A DNA stretch of 64,000 nucleotides from Paenochrobactrum gallinarii (GCF_014205685.1 NZ_JACIIU010000014.1:18893-82892); one strand, 5' to 3'. Positions 8,741 through 17,707 are shown, numbered from the stretch's first letter. Made by a program: numbers and translations. The notes: generated from the sequence alone by a model not told the origin.

Positions 8741-9844
8741 TTGGGACAGATTATTCAATGCAATCGCCCGCAACCATGCAGTATGGAGTGGCGCAACCGC
8801 GCAATCGCAACAATTGAAGCAGATTTCAACAGATCAGCCGACACGCATCTGATCCGTATTGATCTGCCAAAGTTCAACGACATTACACTCTATTTAAAAG
8901 ACGAATCCAGCCATCCGACCGGCAGCCTCAAGCACCGTTTGGCGCGTTCTCTGTTCCTTTATGCCATTTGCAATGGCAAAATCGGCCCGCAAACCACAAT
9001 TGTTGAAGCCTCCAGCGGCTCCACTGCTGTGTCGGAAGCCTATTTTGCACGCATGATTAATCTGCCTTTTGTGGCAGTTATGCCTCGCACCACATCCAAG
9101 GAAAAAATCGCGGCAATCGAGTTTTACGGTGGTCGCCCGCATCTGGTAGATGACCCTAAAACCGTTTATGACGCAGCACGTCAGGTCGCGGAAGAAACCG
9201 GTGGTTATTACATCGACCAGTTCACCTATGCGGAACGGGCAACCGATTGGCGCGGTAATAATAATATTGCTGAATCCATCTTCAATCAGATGAGCCATGA
9301 AGAATTTCCAAACCCGCGCTGGATTGTAACAGGTGCCGGCACCGGTGGCACGTCAGCAACATTGGGCCGCTATATCCGCTACCGCCAGCTTGATACACGC
9401 CTGTGCGTGGCCGATCCTGAAGCATCGATTTTCCATCAGCATTTTACAGATCGTTCCATCATGGAAATCGACCGTTGCTCATCCATTATCGAAGGCATTG
9501 GTCGTCCGCGTGTCGAGCCATCTTTCGTGCCCGATGTGGTTGATTGTATGGTAACAGTGCCGGATGCCGCAAGTCTCGCCGCACAACGTGCCATCAGCAA
9601 AATTATCGGCCGCGCTTGCGGCGGCTCAACCGGCACCAATATCTGGGCTTGTGCGCTGCTCATTTCCGAAATGGTCAAAAAGGGCGAAAAAGGCTCGGTA
9701 GTCACCCTGCTTTGCGATCATGGCGATCGCTACCGCTCCACATATTTTAATGATGAATGGGTGGAGAAAAACGGGTTCGACATTGCGCCTTATCTTGAAC
9801 AGATGGACGCGTTTTTCTCGGAAGGTCGTTTGATCACCGTTTAA
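8741..9844 (+). CDS. Cds1-like PLP-dependent cysteine synthase/desulfhydrase family protein
   Basis: A 367-residue fold type II PLP enzyme. The motif [19 protein letters not shown] carries the probable Schiff-base Lys64, followed by the substrate-binding [15 protein letters not shown] and the glycine loop [15 protein letters not shown] that holds the phosphate. This set resembles the Cds1-type cysteine desulfhydrase/cysteine-synthase-like family rather than CysK. Such enzymes eliminate a beta substituent from cysteine or serine derivatives and yield 2-aminoacrylate, which the RidA protein at 14934 could hydrolyse. The start is TTG at 8741 with AGAGG about nine bases upstream; the next in-frame ATG (8783) has no ribosome site. 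A terminator follows at 9873. The exact substrate is unknown; D-cysteine, cysteine conjugates or beta-substituted alanines are possible. Confidence 0.78.
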   Translation: MGQIIQCNRPQPCSMEWRNRAIATIEADFNRSADTHLIRIDLPKFNDITLYLKDESSHPTGSLKHRLARSLFLYAICNGKIGPQTTIVEASSGSTAVSEAYFARMINLPFVAVMPRTTSKEKIAAIEFYGGRPHLVDDPKTVYDAARQVAEETGGYYIDQFTYAERATDWRGNNNIAESIFNQMSHEEFPNPRWIVTGAGTGGTSATLGRYIRYRQLDTRLCVADPEASIFHQHFTDRSIMEIDRCSSIIEGIGRPRVEPSFVPDVVDCMVTVPDAASLAAQRAISKIIGRACGGSTGTNIWACALLISEMVKKGEKGSVVTLLCDHGDRYRSTYFNDEWVEKNGFDIAPYLEQMDAFFSEGRLITV

Positions 9845-9872
9845 AAATACGGATAAAACTTCAAATCAAATA

Positions 9873-9911
9873 AAACCCTGCTTTTATTCACTAAGAGCAG
9901 GGTTTATTTTT
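9873..9911 (+). terminator. Rho-independent terminator after the Cds1-like gene
   Basis: AAACCCTGCT (9873-9882) pairs perfectly with AGCAGGGTTT (9896-9905) and is followed by ATTTTT. It separates the first transport and PLP operon from the second importer. Confidence 0.8.
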
Positions 9912-10010
9912 GGGTAAATTTTGCATCGCAAATGCCAGCAAATAAAGCATTTTGCGCCTGCCCGCTTTTTAGAGCTACCAAAATCATAATCAATTGCCAT
10001 GCAACCATGC

Positions 10011-10038
10011 TTGACAAGTTCTCTCCGTATCGTATTAT
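10011..10038 (+). promoter_or_regulatory. Sigma70-like promoter of importer 2
   Basis: TTGACA at 10011-10016 and TATTAT at 10033-10038, spacing 16. The -10 element overlaps the left arm of the inverted repeat at 10035-10076, so binding there would be expected to block transcription. Predicted by eye. Confidence 0.55.
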
Positions 10039-10076
10039 TCCATTATAAAGATAATTATTCTTTAATAATGGAATAA
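10035..10076 (+). promoter_or_regulatory. Large inverted repeat (12-bp arms) overlapping the -10 region of importer 2
   Basis: TTATTCCATTAT at 10035-10046 and ATAATGGAATAA at 10065-10076 are exact reverse complements, separated by an 18-base AT-rich spacer. The right arm ends 12 bases before the ATG of the binding-protein gene and abuts the GGAGGGG ribosome site. It can be a two-half-site operator or an RNA hairpin in the 5' leader that limits ribosome access. The only regulator in full view at this locus is the IclR protein at 15447-16283. Confidence 0.6.
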
Positions 10077-10088
10077 GTGGAGGGGAAC

Positions 10089-11630
10089 ATGCGAAATTTC
10101 AAAACATTACTGATGGTGGGAACCGCCCTGATCGGTGCCGCCACATTAAATCTGTCATATTCTTACGCGCAGGAAAAGGGCGGCATTATTAATGTTGCCA
10201 CCATTGGCGAGCCGCCAACCCTTGATCCGATGGTTTCAACAGCTGATCTTGTCGGCATTGTCAGCCAGCATATTTTTGAAACACTTTATACCTTTGACAA
10301 ATCATGGAAAACCACGCCGCTATTGGCGGCTGCTTTGCCGGAAATCAGCGCTGACGGTAAAGTTTACACCATCAAATTACGCGATGGCGTCAAGTTCCAT
10401 AATGGCTCAGGTATGACATCCAAAGATGTTGCGGCCTCGCTTGATCGCTGGACAAAAGTAGCATCCCGCGGCAAGCAAACCGCCACAATGATCAAGTCCA
10501 TTGAACCGACAGACCCACTGACTGTTACGATCACGCTGAGCGATCCTTATGCGCCGCTCGTTTCATTGCTGGCCTTCAACAATTCCGCCGCTATTATTTT
10601 GCCTGCTGACCATCAGGCTGAGCCGATGACCGACATTATCGGCACCGGGCCTTACAAGCTGAAAGAGCGTAAAGCCGACCAATATATTCAGTTGGAGCGT
10701 TTCGCCGATTACACTTCACCAGCCGGTGAAAGTGATGGTTATGGCGGCGCACGCCATCAATATGTCGATGAAATCCGCTTTGTGCCGGTGCCTGATGCCA
10801 ATACTCGTGTCGAAGCCGCCATTTCCGGTCAATATGATTATGTCGATTCCATTCCGGTTGAATCATTTGAGCGTGTGAAAACTTCAACGGCTTCCGAACC
10901 AGTGATGTTGAAGCCTTTCGGCTGGCCGGTTTTTGTGCTCAATTCCGGCCATGGCATGACCAAATCCAAGGAACTGCGCCAAGCTATCCAGCAGTCGCTC
11001 AGCCAAGAAGATATGATGGCCGCAGCCTTTGGCTCGAAAGAGTTTTACGCGCTGAACGGCTCGCTCTATCCGGATAGTTTTGCATGGGCGACCGATGCAG
11101 GTGTTGAAGGTCATTATAATGTGGCCAACCCTGAGAAAGCCGGAGAGCTGATGAAAGCCGCCAATTATAATAGCGATCCGGTGCGCATCCTCACCAGCCG
11201 CCAATATGAGTTCCATTATAAAATGGCTCAGGTGGCCGCAGAATATTTGAAAGCCGCTGGCTTTAAAGTTGACCTGCAAGTGGTGGACTGGGCGACACTT
11301 ACTCAGCGTCGTGGTGATCCAAGCTTATGGGATATTTACATCACCCATAGCCCGTTCTTGCCGGAGCCATCGCTTATCGGCATGATGTCAACCAGCGCTC
11401 CAGGCAATTGGGACACACCGGCACGTGGTGAAGTGGTCAATGCGTTCAACACCGAATCTGATCCGGAAAAACGCATCAAACTCTGGGCTGATGTGCAAAA
11501 AGTCGTGATGGATGAAGTGCCGTTTATTAAAATCGGCGACTTTAACGCAGTGGCCGCGAAATCGCAGAAGCTCGAAGGTGTTGAGCCTGCTCCATGGCCA
11601 TATTTCTGGAACGTCTCGCTTAAAAAATAA
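10089..11630 (+). CDS. Periplasmic peptide-binding protein of ABC importer 2 (SBP family 5)
   Basis: Substrate-binding protein, 513 residues, of a second peptide-type ABC importer. The signal peptide runs from MRNFKTLLMVG to about LSYSYAQ, followed by the family-5 start GEPPTLDPM and later YTIKLRDGVKFHNG and IIGTGPYKLKERKADQY. The ATG at 10089 is chosen because GGAGGGG precedes it at ideal spacing; an in-frame GTG at 10077 would remove that site. It has its own promoter and inverted repeat, is separated from its permeases by a stem-loop, and is clearly diverged from the 147-1763 protein, so the two importers probably recognise different ligands. Confidence 0.9.
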   Translation: MRNFKTLLMVGTALIGAATLNLSYSYAQEKGGIINVATIGEPPTLDPMVSTADLVGIVSQHIFETLYTFDKSWKTTPLLAAALPEISADGKVYTIKLRDGVKFHNGSGMTSKDVAASLDRWTKVASRGKQTATMIKSIEPTDPLTVTITLSDPYAPLVSLLAFNNSAAIILPADHQAEPMTDIIGTGPYKLKERKADQYIQLERFADYTSPAGESDGYGGARHQYVDEIRFVPVPDANTRVEAAISGQYDYVDSIPVESFERVKTSTASEPVMLKPFGWPVFVLNSGHGMTKSKELRQAIQQSLSQEDMMAAAFGSKEFYALNGSLYPDSFAWATDAGVEGHYNVANPEKAGELMKAANYNSDPVRILTSRQYEFHYKMAQVAAEYLKAAGFKVDLQVVDWATLTQRRGDPSLWDIYITHSPFLPEPSLIGMMSTSAPGNWDTPARGEVVNAFNTESDPEKRIKLWADVQKVVMDEVPFIKIGDFNAVAAKSQKLEGVEPAPWPYFWNVSLKK

Positions 11631-11678
11631 TGGCTGAAGCCTGTGCCCGCACTTTTTTAGCGGTCGCATTCAATAAAG

Positions 11679-11710
11679 AGACACAGGATAAAACCGTTTA
11701 TTCTGTGTCT
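11679..11710 (+). terminator. 14-bp stem-loop between binding-protein and permease genes of importer 2
   Basis: AGACACAGGATAAA (11679-11692) pairs with TTTATTCTGTGTCT (11697-11710) around the four-base loop ACCG, with one G-T pair. No T-run follows. It occupies the same place as the stem-loop in importer 1 and probably has the same role in differential expression. Confidence 0.6.
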
Positions 11711-11798
11711 TCTGCACTTCATCTCTGACAGAGTTTTTGATTGATTGCGGAGTGTTCGCCCGCATGAAAGTGCCTGTCACATTGTAAGCAAGGCCAAC

Positions 11799-12740
11799 AT
11801 GATACGATATATTATCCAGCGTTTCATCGGCATGATTATTGTGATGTTTCTCGTCGTCACGATTGTTTTTGTCATTGTGCGCGTCACGCCCGGTGATCCG
11901 GCAGCCGTTATGCTCGGCCCTGAAGCGACCCAGGCAGATATAACTGATTTGCGGGCGCAATTGGGGTTAGATCAACCGCTTGTCATGCAATATATCTATT
12001 ATGTCGGGCAATTAATGCGCGGTGATCTCGGTCAATCAATTTTTCTCAACCAGCCTGTATTGAGCGCATTGAGTGAACGTGCCGAACCGACATTTTTCCT
12101 GACTTTATTTTCCATCATTATCGCTTGTGTCATTGCTTTGCCGATCGGCATTTATGCAGCTTACAGACGCGGTTCTTTCATTGATCAGGCAGCAACAACG
12201 CTGGCAATGTTTGCCGCAAGTATTCCAAGTTTCTGGCTTGGACTGATTTTGATGCAAGCCTTTGCTGTGCGCTATGGCTTCTTTCCGGTTTCCGGTTATG
12301 GCGGGCCAGATGCAAGCTTTACCGACAGAATGTGGCATCTAAGCCTGCCGGCTTTCGCGCTGGGGCTTGTTTCATCCGCTCTCATCTTACGCTTTACCCG
12401 CGCTTCGATGCTTGATGTTTTAGGTGATGATTATGTGCGCACGGCACGCGCCAAAGGGTTGATCGAGCGTAAAGTCATCCTGAAACATGCACTTAAAAAT
12501 GCGCTGATCCCTATTCTCACAGTTATTGGCCTCACGGTTGCGGTGCTCATTTCCGGCGCTGTTGTCACCGAAACCGTGTTCAGCCTGCCCGGCATCGGCA
12601 ATCTGGTCGTGTCTGCGGTTTTACGCCGTGATTATCCGGTCATTCAAGGCGCGTTACTGGTGATTGCCGCTCTTTATGTCCTGATTAATTTTGCCATTGA
12701 TATGCTTTATCTGCTGGTCGATCCAAGGGTGCGCTACTGA
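11799..12740 (+). CDS. ABC importer 2 permease, DppB/OppB type
   Basis: First permease of importer 2, 313 residues from the ATG at 11799; a longer frame exists upstream but lacks the usual MIRYIIQRFIG start of the family. It has an N-terminal membrane helix, VTPGDPAAVMLGPEAT, LRAQLGLDQPLVMQYIYYVG, and a C-terminal domain with DDYVRTARAKGLIERKVILK as the ATPase-docking loop and ETVFSLPGIGNLVVSAVLRR. The stop overlaps the next start (TGATG), so translation is coupled. Confidence 0.92.
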   Translation: MIRYIIQRFIGMIIVMFLVVTIVFVIVRVTPGDPAAVMLGPEATQADITDLRAQLGLDQPLVMQYIYYVGQLMRGDLGQSIFLNQPVLSALSERAEPTFFLTLFSIIIACVIALPIGIYAAYRRGSFIDQAATTLAMFAASIPSFWLGLILMQAFAVRYGFFPVSGYGGPDASFTDRMWHLSLPAFALGLVSSALILRFTRASMLDVLGDDYVRTARAKGLIERKVILKHALKNALIPILTVIGLTVAVLISGAVVTETVFSLPGIGNLVVSAVLRRDYPVIQGALLVIAALYVLINFAIDMLYLLVDPRVRY

Positions 12741-13615
12741 TGACACATTCAATCACATCTTCAGCCAAAACCCCAAGCGAAAGCATGCAATTCATCAAGC
12801 GGTTGTTAAAACGCAAAACCGTTGCATTCGGCTTGTTTATTTTGGTGATTTTCACCTTGCTGGCACTGCTGGCGCCTTGGGTTTCGCCTTATAATCCTTA
12901 CAAATTATCCATTGTAAACCGCCTCAAACCACCGTCAGAACTGTTTTGGTTCGGCACAGATGAATTTGGCCGCGATGTATTTTCGCGCACTATTTATGCC
13001 GGTCGCCTGTCACTCTTGGTGGGGTTTGCTGTCGTCATTTTATCATCGCTGATTGGTGTCACGATGGGGCTGCTTGCAGGCTTTTTCCCGAAGCTCGATG
13101 CCCCGATTGCCCGTCTCATTGATGCGATGATGGCTTTCCCCGATATTTTGCTGGCTATTGCTCTGGTGGCAGCACTCGGGCCTTCACTGGCAACGGTTAT
13201 TGTAGCGCTTTCAATTGTTTATGCGCCGCGTTTAGCGCGTGTTGTGCGCGCCTCCACCTTGGTGATCCGCGAACTTCCTTATGTGGAAGCGGCTGTTTCC
13301 ATGGGTGTTTCCACCCGCAACATCATGATACGCCATGTTTTGCGCAATCTTTTATCGCCAATTTTAGTGCAAGGTACATTTCTGTTTGCCAGTGCCATGC
13401 TGGCCGAAGCTGGGCTTTCGTTCCTCGGTCTTGGTGTCAGCCCTGAAATTCCGACATGGGGTACGATGATTTCATCCGGCCGCCAATATGTCGGCCAAGC
13501 CGACTGGATGACCCTTTTCCCCGGCATCGCCATTATCTTGTCTGTGCTTTCGCTCCAAATGGTTGGCGACGGCTTCCGCGACCTTCTTGACCCCCGCCTT
13601 AAAAAGGACCTGTAA
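12740..13615 (+). CDS. ABC importer 2 permease, DppC/OppC type
   Basis: Second permease of importer 2, 291 residues. It contains WFGTDEFGRDVFSRTIYAGR, the family signature, a docking loop around PYVEAAVSMGVSTRNIMIRH, EAGLSFLGLGVSPEIPTWG, and ends GDGFRDLLDPRLKK. It overlaps the upstream permease by one base and ends five bases before the amidohydrolase start. No ATPase gene follows directly, unlike importer 1; the double ATPase at 17708 is the likely partner. Confidence 0.92.
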   Translation: MTHSITSSAKTPSESMQFIKRLLKRKTVAFGLFILVIFTLLALLAPWVSPYNPYKLSIVNRLKPPSELFWFGTDEFGRDVFSRTIYAGRLSLLVGFAVVILSSLIGVTMGLLAGFFPKLDAPIARLIDAMMAFPDILLAIALVAALGPSLATVIVALSIVYAPRLARVVRASTLVIRELPYVEAAVSMGVSTRNIMIRHVLRNLLSPILVQGTFLFASAMLAEAGLSFLGLGVSPEIPTWGTMISSGRQYVGQADWMTLFPGIAIILSVLSLQMVGDGFRDLLDPRLKKDL

Positions 13616-13619
13616 TCAC

Positions 13620-14831
13620 ATGTGCGCGCAAACTCAAAAAAACGGCGCTTTGCTTATCACCAATGTTAAACCGGTGGCTTTCGGCCAGCATTCCCATCAA
13701 GGCGCAATTGACATTCTGATCGACGAAGACGGTAAGCTTGCCAAAGTGGGCAAAGATCTGCCTCGCGCCGGCATTACCAACATCATCGAGGGCAATGGCT
13801 CGTTTATTTCACCGGGCTGGGGCGATCTGCATGCGCATGTCTGGCATGGCGGCACCGATATTTCCGTGCGTCCTAACCTGTGCGGCGTGCAGCGTGGTGT
13901 CACCACTATTGTGGATGCCGGCTCTGCCGGTGAAGCCAATTTCCATGGCTTCCGCGAATATATCATCGACCAATCGCGCGAGCGCATTAAAGCATTTTTG
14001 AACTTGGGTTCGATTGGCCTTGTGGCTTGCAATCGTGTCAGTGAATTAAGCGACATCCGCTCGGTCGACATTGACCGTATTGTTGCCTGCTACCATGAAA
14101 ACCGCGACCATATTGTCGGGCTTAAAGTACGCGCCAGCCATGTCATCACCGGTTCATGGGGTGTTACACCGGTAAAACTGGGCAAAAAAATTGCCAAAAT
14201 TCTTAAAATTCCGATGATGGTGCATGTGGGTGAGCCACCCGCACTTTATGACGAAGTGTTGGAAATTTTAGGCCCTGGTGACATCATCACCCATTGCTTT
14301 AATGGTAAGGTCGGCAGTTCCATCATTGAAGATGAAGACCTGTTTGAACTGGCAGAGCGCTGCGCCGGTGAAGGCATCCGTCTTGATATCGGCCATGGCG
14401 GCGCATCCTTCTCTTTCCGCGTAGCGGAAGTGGCGATTGAACGCGGTCTGTTGCCGTTTTCCATTTCCACTGACGTTCATTTACGCAGCATCAATCAATC
14501 GGTTTGGGATTTAAGCACCACTATGTCGAAGCTGTTAAGCGTCGGCATGCCATTTGATAAGGTCGTGGAAGCGGTCACCCATGCCCCTGCCGAAGTTATC
14601 CGTTTATCAATGGATAATTTGCTCGAAGCAGGCGCGCGCAGTGAGTTTACAATTTTTGATCTCAATGACTCTGATCTGCAAGTAGTGGATTCCCTTGGTG
14701 CGCGCGCAGCGCTTACCAAACTGTTCGAACCACGCATGACCGTGCTTGGCACCGACATTTTTGAGGCAGGCCGCTATCAGCCGGACATAGTCGAATGCGT
14801 CGATCACAGCCACGGCTTCAGCTACCGTTAA
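13620..14831 (+). CDS. Amidohydrolase/deacetylase-family metallohydrolase (cog3964 type)
   Basis: A 403-residue amidohydrolase-superfamily enzyme, cytoplasmic. Metal-site residues are visible: HxH at His71 and His73 in DLHAHVWHG, Lys169 in GLKVRAS (candidate carboxylated lysine), His202 in MVHVGEPP, His225 in ITHCFNGK, and Asp285 in STDVHLRS. This pattern fits the cog3964 group (Atu3266/EF0837-like), long mislabelled as dihydroorotases; Atu3266 was reported to hydrolyse acetyl-(R)-mandelate and related D-configured esters. The ATG at 13620 follows AAGGA. It starts five bases after the importer 2 permease gene, so it probably processes the imported ligand, for example by removing an acyl group. 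The physiological substrate is unknown. Confidence 0.82.
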   Translation: MCAQTQKNGALLITNVKPVAFGQHSHQGAIDILIDEDGKLAKVGKDLPRAGITNIIEGNGSFISPGWGDLHAHVWHGGTDISVRPNLCGVQRGVTTIVDAGSAGEANFHGFREYIIDQSRERIKAFLNLGSIGLVACNRVSELSDIRSVDIDRIVACYHENRDHIVGLKVRASHVITGSWGVTPVKLGKKIAKILKIPMMVHVGEPPALYDEVLEILGPGDIITHCFNGKVGSSIIEDEDLFELAERCAGEGIRLDIGHGGASFSFRVAEVAIERGLLPFSISTDVHLRSINQSVWDLSTTMSKLLSVGMPFDKVVEAVTHAPAEVIRLSMDNLLEAGARSEFTIFDLNDSDLQVVDSLGARAALTKLFEPRMTVLGTDIFEAGRYQPDIVECVDHSHGFSYR

Positions 14832-14842
14832 AAATTTTGCAT

Positions 14843-14870
14843 AAGGTGCGGTTGTCCGCAGCCGCACCTT
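14843..14870 (+). terminator. Stem-loop after the amidohydrolase gene
   Basis: AAGGTGCGG (14843-14851) and CCGCACCTT (14862-14870) form a perfect 9-bp stem, followed only by TTAAAAAC. A weak terminator or intercistronic stem; the RidA gene begins within 65 bases. Confidence 0.5.
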
Positions 14871-14933
14871 TAAAAACAACAATTTACAATGAAGACAAGT
14901 GACAACTTACTTCACAAATATTCAGGGGCTGAT

Positions 14934-15434
14934 GTGTCAAACCCAGTAAAGCCAATCGGTAACAATAATGCAGCCAGCCCTTATGACCGGCTCGCAGCAT
15001 TGGGCATTAAATTGCCGGATGCACCGCCACCCATTGCCAATTTTGTCACCCATGTGCTGGAAGGCAATATTCTTTATCTTTCCGGTCAGGGTCCGCGCGA
15101 GGCAGATGGCCGACTCCATACCGGCAAAGTCGGCATCGATCAGGATGTGGACGCGGCTTACAATCATGCCCGTCTCACCGGCATCAATTTGCTTGCTGTG
15201 ATGCATCAAGCGCTGGGCGACCTCAACCGCATCAAGCGCGTGGTAAAGCTTTTCGGTATGGTCAATGCCGAGCCGCATTTTGAAGATCATCCGCGCGTTA
15301 TCAACGGCTGCTCCGATCTTTTCATTGATGTGTTTGGCGATAATGGCCAACATGCACGTTCTGCCGTTGGCTTCGGCTCGCTTCCCGGTAATATTACCGT
15401 CGAGATCGAAGCCATTGTGGCACTGCACGATTAA
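14934..15434 (+). CDS. RidA/YjgF-family enamine/imine deaminase
   Basis: RidA-family protein: it hydrolyses reactive enamine/imine intermediates such as 2-aminoacrylate made by PLP enzymes. The product has PYDRLAALGI, LYLSGQGPREADGRLHTGKV, and the C-terminal block ARSAVGFGSLPGNITVEIEA with the conserved arginine that binds the substrate carboxylate. I prefer the GTG at 14934 (166 residues), preceded by AGGGG, over the ATG at 14889, which lacks a ribosome site; the longer form would be 181 residues. It lies downstream of the amidohydrolase and converges with the IclR gene. With three PLP enzymes in the locus, its role as a detoxifier of their products is a natural inference. Confidence 0.85.
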   Translation: MSNPVKPIGNNNAASPYDRLAALGIKLPDAPPPIANFVTHVLEGNILYLSGQGPREADGRLHTGKVGIDQDVDAAYNHARLTGINLLAVMHQALGDLNRIKRVVKLFGMVNAEPHFEDHPRVINGCSDLFIDVFGDNGQHARSAVGFGSLPGNITVEIEAIVALHD

Positions 15435-15446
15435 GAGGCTGAACGA

Positions 15447-16283
15447 TTAATGCTTACGCCAGCCCATCACCGTTTCAATCTTTTCAGCCGAGCGCTGGAC
15501 GCTGCCGGTATAAAGCTCGGTATTATCCATCAGCTTTTGCTCGGGCAGAACGATCGAAATCGTGGCAACGCAAGCCCCTTGCTCATCGCAAACAGGGGCT
15601 GCAATACAGGCAACGGCATAATCGGATTCACCCGCCTGCACCGACAAACGCTGGCTGAAAGCACGCACCGCTCCCTCGGACAAAATTTTTGGATCCGTAT
15701 CAGCTCTGCCGGTTGGCGACGGGGACGCGCAACGCTTGAAAATTTCCAAGCGCTCATTGTCGCTCATATGACCGACAAGCAAACGCCCCGATGCTGTCCA
15801 GTTAAGCGGAACACGGGTTCCCACCCGCGACGTCACCTGAAAATGACCCGGCCCGTCGGCCATAGCCAACACCTGCATATGATCGCCGTCCAGCCCGCAA
15901 AGCTGAATGGTTTCGCCGATATCACGGCAAAGGTCGTGCATTTCACTGGTTGCAACACTCAAAAAGTCGAGCGAGCGCGCATAAGCCAGACCATAATGAT
16001 AAAGCCTGTCGCCCAGCCACAAAAGCCCCTCGCTATTGCGCGACAACAGCTTTTTTTCCACCATGTCATCAACAATGACGTAAACCGTGGACAAAGGCGC
16101 ACCAATGGCTTTGGCAATCATATAAGCACCGCTTGGGCTGCCATGTTCATAGAGAAAATCCAGCACCTGCAACACGCGGTCAATCCCGCTGACACGGGAG
16201 CGGCGTGATGGTTCTTTTTTCTCAACCGCAGTTTTATTTTCCGAAGCCGCTTTGGTCACTGATGCTGACATTTTGGTGTTCAT
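15447..16283 (-). CDS. IclR-family transcriptional regulator
   Basis: A 278-residue regulator. After a charged, disordered N terminus, the winged helix-turn-helix occupies about residues 33-95 (SGIDRVLQVLDFLYEHGSPS, then TVYVIVDDMVEKKLL), followed by the effector-binding IclR domain with ETIQLCGLDGDHMQVLAM, VPLNWTASGRLLVGHMSD and YAVACIAAPVCD. It faces the RidA gene tail to tail (12-base gap) and is divergent from the SelA-like gene, so it probably controls both flanking units and itself. Several short inverted repeats in the divergent gap are candidate binding sites. The effector is probably a small molecule from the catabolic pathway. Confidence 0.9.
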   Translation of the reverse strand: MNTKMSASVTKAASENKTAVEKKEPSRRSRVSGIDRVLQVLDFLYEHGSPSGAYMIAKAIGAPLSTVYVIVDDMVEKKLLSRNSEGLLWLGDRLYHYGLAYARSLDFLSVATSEMHDLCRDIGETIQLCGLDGDHMQVLAMADGPGHFQVTSRVGTRVPLNWTASGRLLVGHMSDNERLEIFKRCASPSPTGRADTDPKILSEGAVRAFSQRLSVQAGESDYAVACIAAPVCDEQGACVATISIVLPEQKLMDNTELYTGSVQRSAEKIETVMGWRKH

Positions 16284-16322
16284 TTTCTGGCTCCGTCAAT
16301 CGTTCAAACACATTCAGGCTTG

Positions 16323-16421
16323 TCATTCGTTATTTATCCCGAATGATAAAAGCACCCACACAGCATTTCACAATTATGAAATCAATTCCAGTGCTAGGGA
16401 ATAAAGAAATTTCAAAATTTC
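16323..16421. promoter_or_regulatory. Cluster of inverted repeats in the IclR/SelA-like divergent region
   Basis: Three dyads lie in the 168-base gap. TTTATC-N6-GATAAA at 16333-16350 (nested in TCATTCG-N10-CGAATGA, 16323-16346), ATTTCA-N6-TGAAAT at 16365-16382, and GAAATTT-N2-AAATTTC at 16406-16421. The first two share a 6-6-6 layout and are centred 32 bases apart, about three helical turns. The third resembles the GAAAT/ATTTC core of the E. coli IclR box. They are candidate operators for the divergent IclR protein. Confidence 0.5.
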
Positions 16422-16451
16422 TCTTACCCGCATTGATGACCGGAGGCTCCC

Positions 16452-17651
16452 ATGGCTGAAACAAATCTGCATCAAACATTAGGTTTGCGCAATATTATCA
16501 ATGTCTCCGGCACGATGACAGGGCTCGGCGCTTCCATCGCACTGCCGGAAGTAGCGAAAGCCATGGCGGAAATTTTACCGCAATTTGTCGAAATGAATGA
16601 CCTGCAACGCAAAGCAGGCAAAGTCATTGCCCGCCTAACCGGCGCAGAAGCAGGCTTTGTCACCGCGTCCTGTTCTGCCGGTATCAGCATGGCAGTCGCC
16701 GGTGCCATCACAGGCGATGATCTATCAGCGATTGAACTTCTGCCAGAAACTAAAACGGAAAAAAGAGAAATCATCGTGCAGATGGGGCATGTGGTAAGCT
16801 ATGGCGCACCCGTTGATCAGGCTATTCGTATTGCCGGTGGCAAGCCGGTGCTGATCGGGCAAGCAACGACATGTTATGATTTTCATCTCGAAGGCGCCAT
16901 CAGCGAAAACACTGCCGCCGCCATTTATGTTGTCTCCCATCATGTGGTTCATTACGGACTGCTGGAACTTAAACGCTTTGTCGAGATTTGCCACGCCCGC
17001 AACATTCCGGTGATTGTCGATGCTGCATCAGAATACGACCTTAAAGGCTTCCTCGAAGCAGGTGCCGATATCGTGCTTTATTCGGGACATAAGTTTTTAA
17101 GCGGCCCTACCTCCGGCATTGTTGCCGGCAGCAAAAAACTCGTGCGCCATGCTTATTTGCAAAATTGCGGCATTGGCCGCGGCATGAAGGTCGGCAAGGA
17201 AAGTGTCTATGGCGTGATGGCGGCGCTTGAAGCATGGGAAAAGCGTGATCATGAAGCCGTACGTGCGCGTGAAAAAGCTTTTCTTGATCTGTGGCAGGCA
17301 ACGCTGCAAGATTTTGCAGGCGTTAATCCGGTTATTGAAGCCGACCCGACCCACAATCCGCTTGATCGTCTGCGCGTCAATATAAATCCGCAAGAAACCC
17401 ATATTACGGCATGGGATTTGGTGGATGCCTTGGCACGCGGAACGCCGCCAATCATTGCGCGTGATCATGAGGTTGAGCATCATTACTTCTACCTTGATCC
17501 ATGCAATCTGCATGATGGACAAGAAACAATTGTCGCCAGACGTTTAAGTGAAGAACTGACCAAAGCGCGTAGCTCTAATGAAATAATTGCCACCCCGCTC
17601 GCCGACCGCACCAAAAAAAGCTTCGATAGTTTGCGTCGCTGGCCGGATTAA
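16452..17651 (+). CDS. SelA-like PLP-dependent enzyme
   Basis: A 399-residue fold type I PLP protein of the SelA-like group. It shows [15 protein letters not shown] at the start, [22 protein letters not shown] for the cofactor pocket, [20 protein letters not shown], and [20 protein letters not shown] with the probable Schiff-base Lys214. Members of this group are not selenocysteine synthases; characterised relatives include the D-glucosaminate-6-phosphate ammonia-lyase, and others sit beside cog3964 amidohydrolases, as here. No tRNA-Sec or selB is in view. GGAGG precedes the ATG. It probably catalyses elimination or deamination of an unusual amino acid; the substrate is not known. Confidence 0.82.
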   Translation: MAETNLHQTLGLRNIINVSGTMTGLGASIALPEVAKAMAEILPQFVEMNDLQRKAGKVIARLTGAEAGFVTASCSAGISMAVAGAITGDDLSAIELLPETKTEKREIIVQMGHVVSYGAPVDQAIRIAGGKPVLIGQATTCYDFHLEGAISENTAAAIYVVSHHVVHYGLLELKRFVEICHARNIPVIVDAASEYDLKGFLEAGADIVLYSGHKFLSGPTSGIVAGSKKLVRHAYLQNCGIGRGMKVGKESVYGVMAALEAWEKRDHEAVRAREKAFLDLWQATLQDFAGVNPVIEADPTHNPLDRLRVNINPQETHITAWDLVDALARGTPPIIARDHEVEHHYFYLDPCNLHDGQETIVARRLSEELTKARSSNEIIATPLADRTKKSFDSLRRWPD

Positions 17652-17707
17652 TTTGCCTTCGCTTTCTTCAGTCATCGCATAAAATTTGAAACTTTGGGAG
17701 ATCCATC

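Noticed and set aside
13620..14831. Dihydroorotase or D-aminoacylase
   Set aside because: The arrangement of HxH, Lys169, His202, His225 and Asp285 and the neighbours fit the cog3964 group, where dihydroorotase annotation is known to be wrong.
16452..17651. Selenocysteine synthase (selA)
   Set aside because: No selB, selC or UGA-containing gene context was seen; the protein is shorter than SelA and sits with an amidohydrolase, so only SelA-like is supported.
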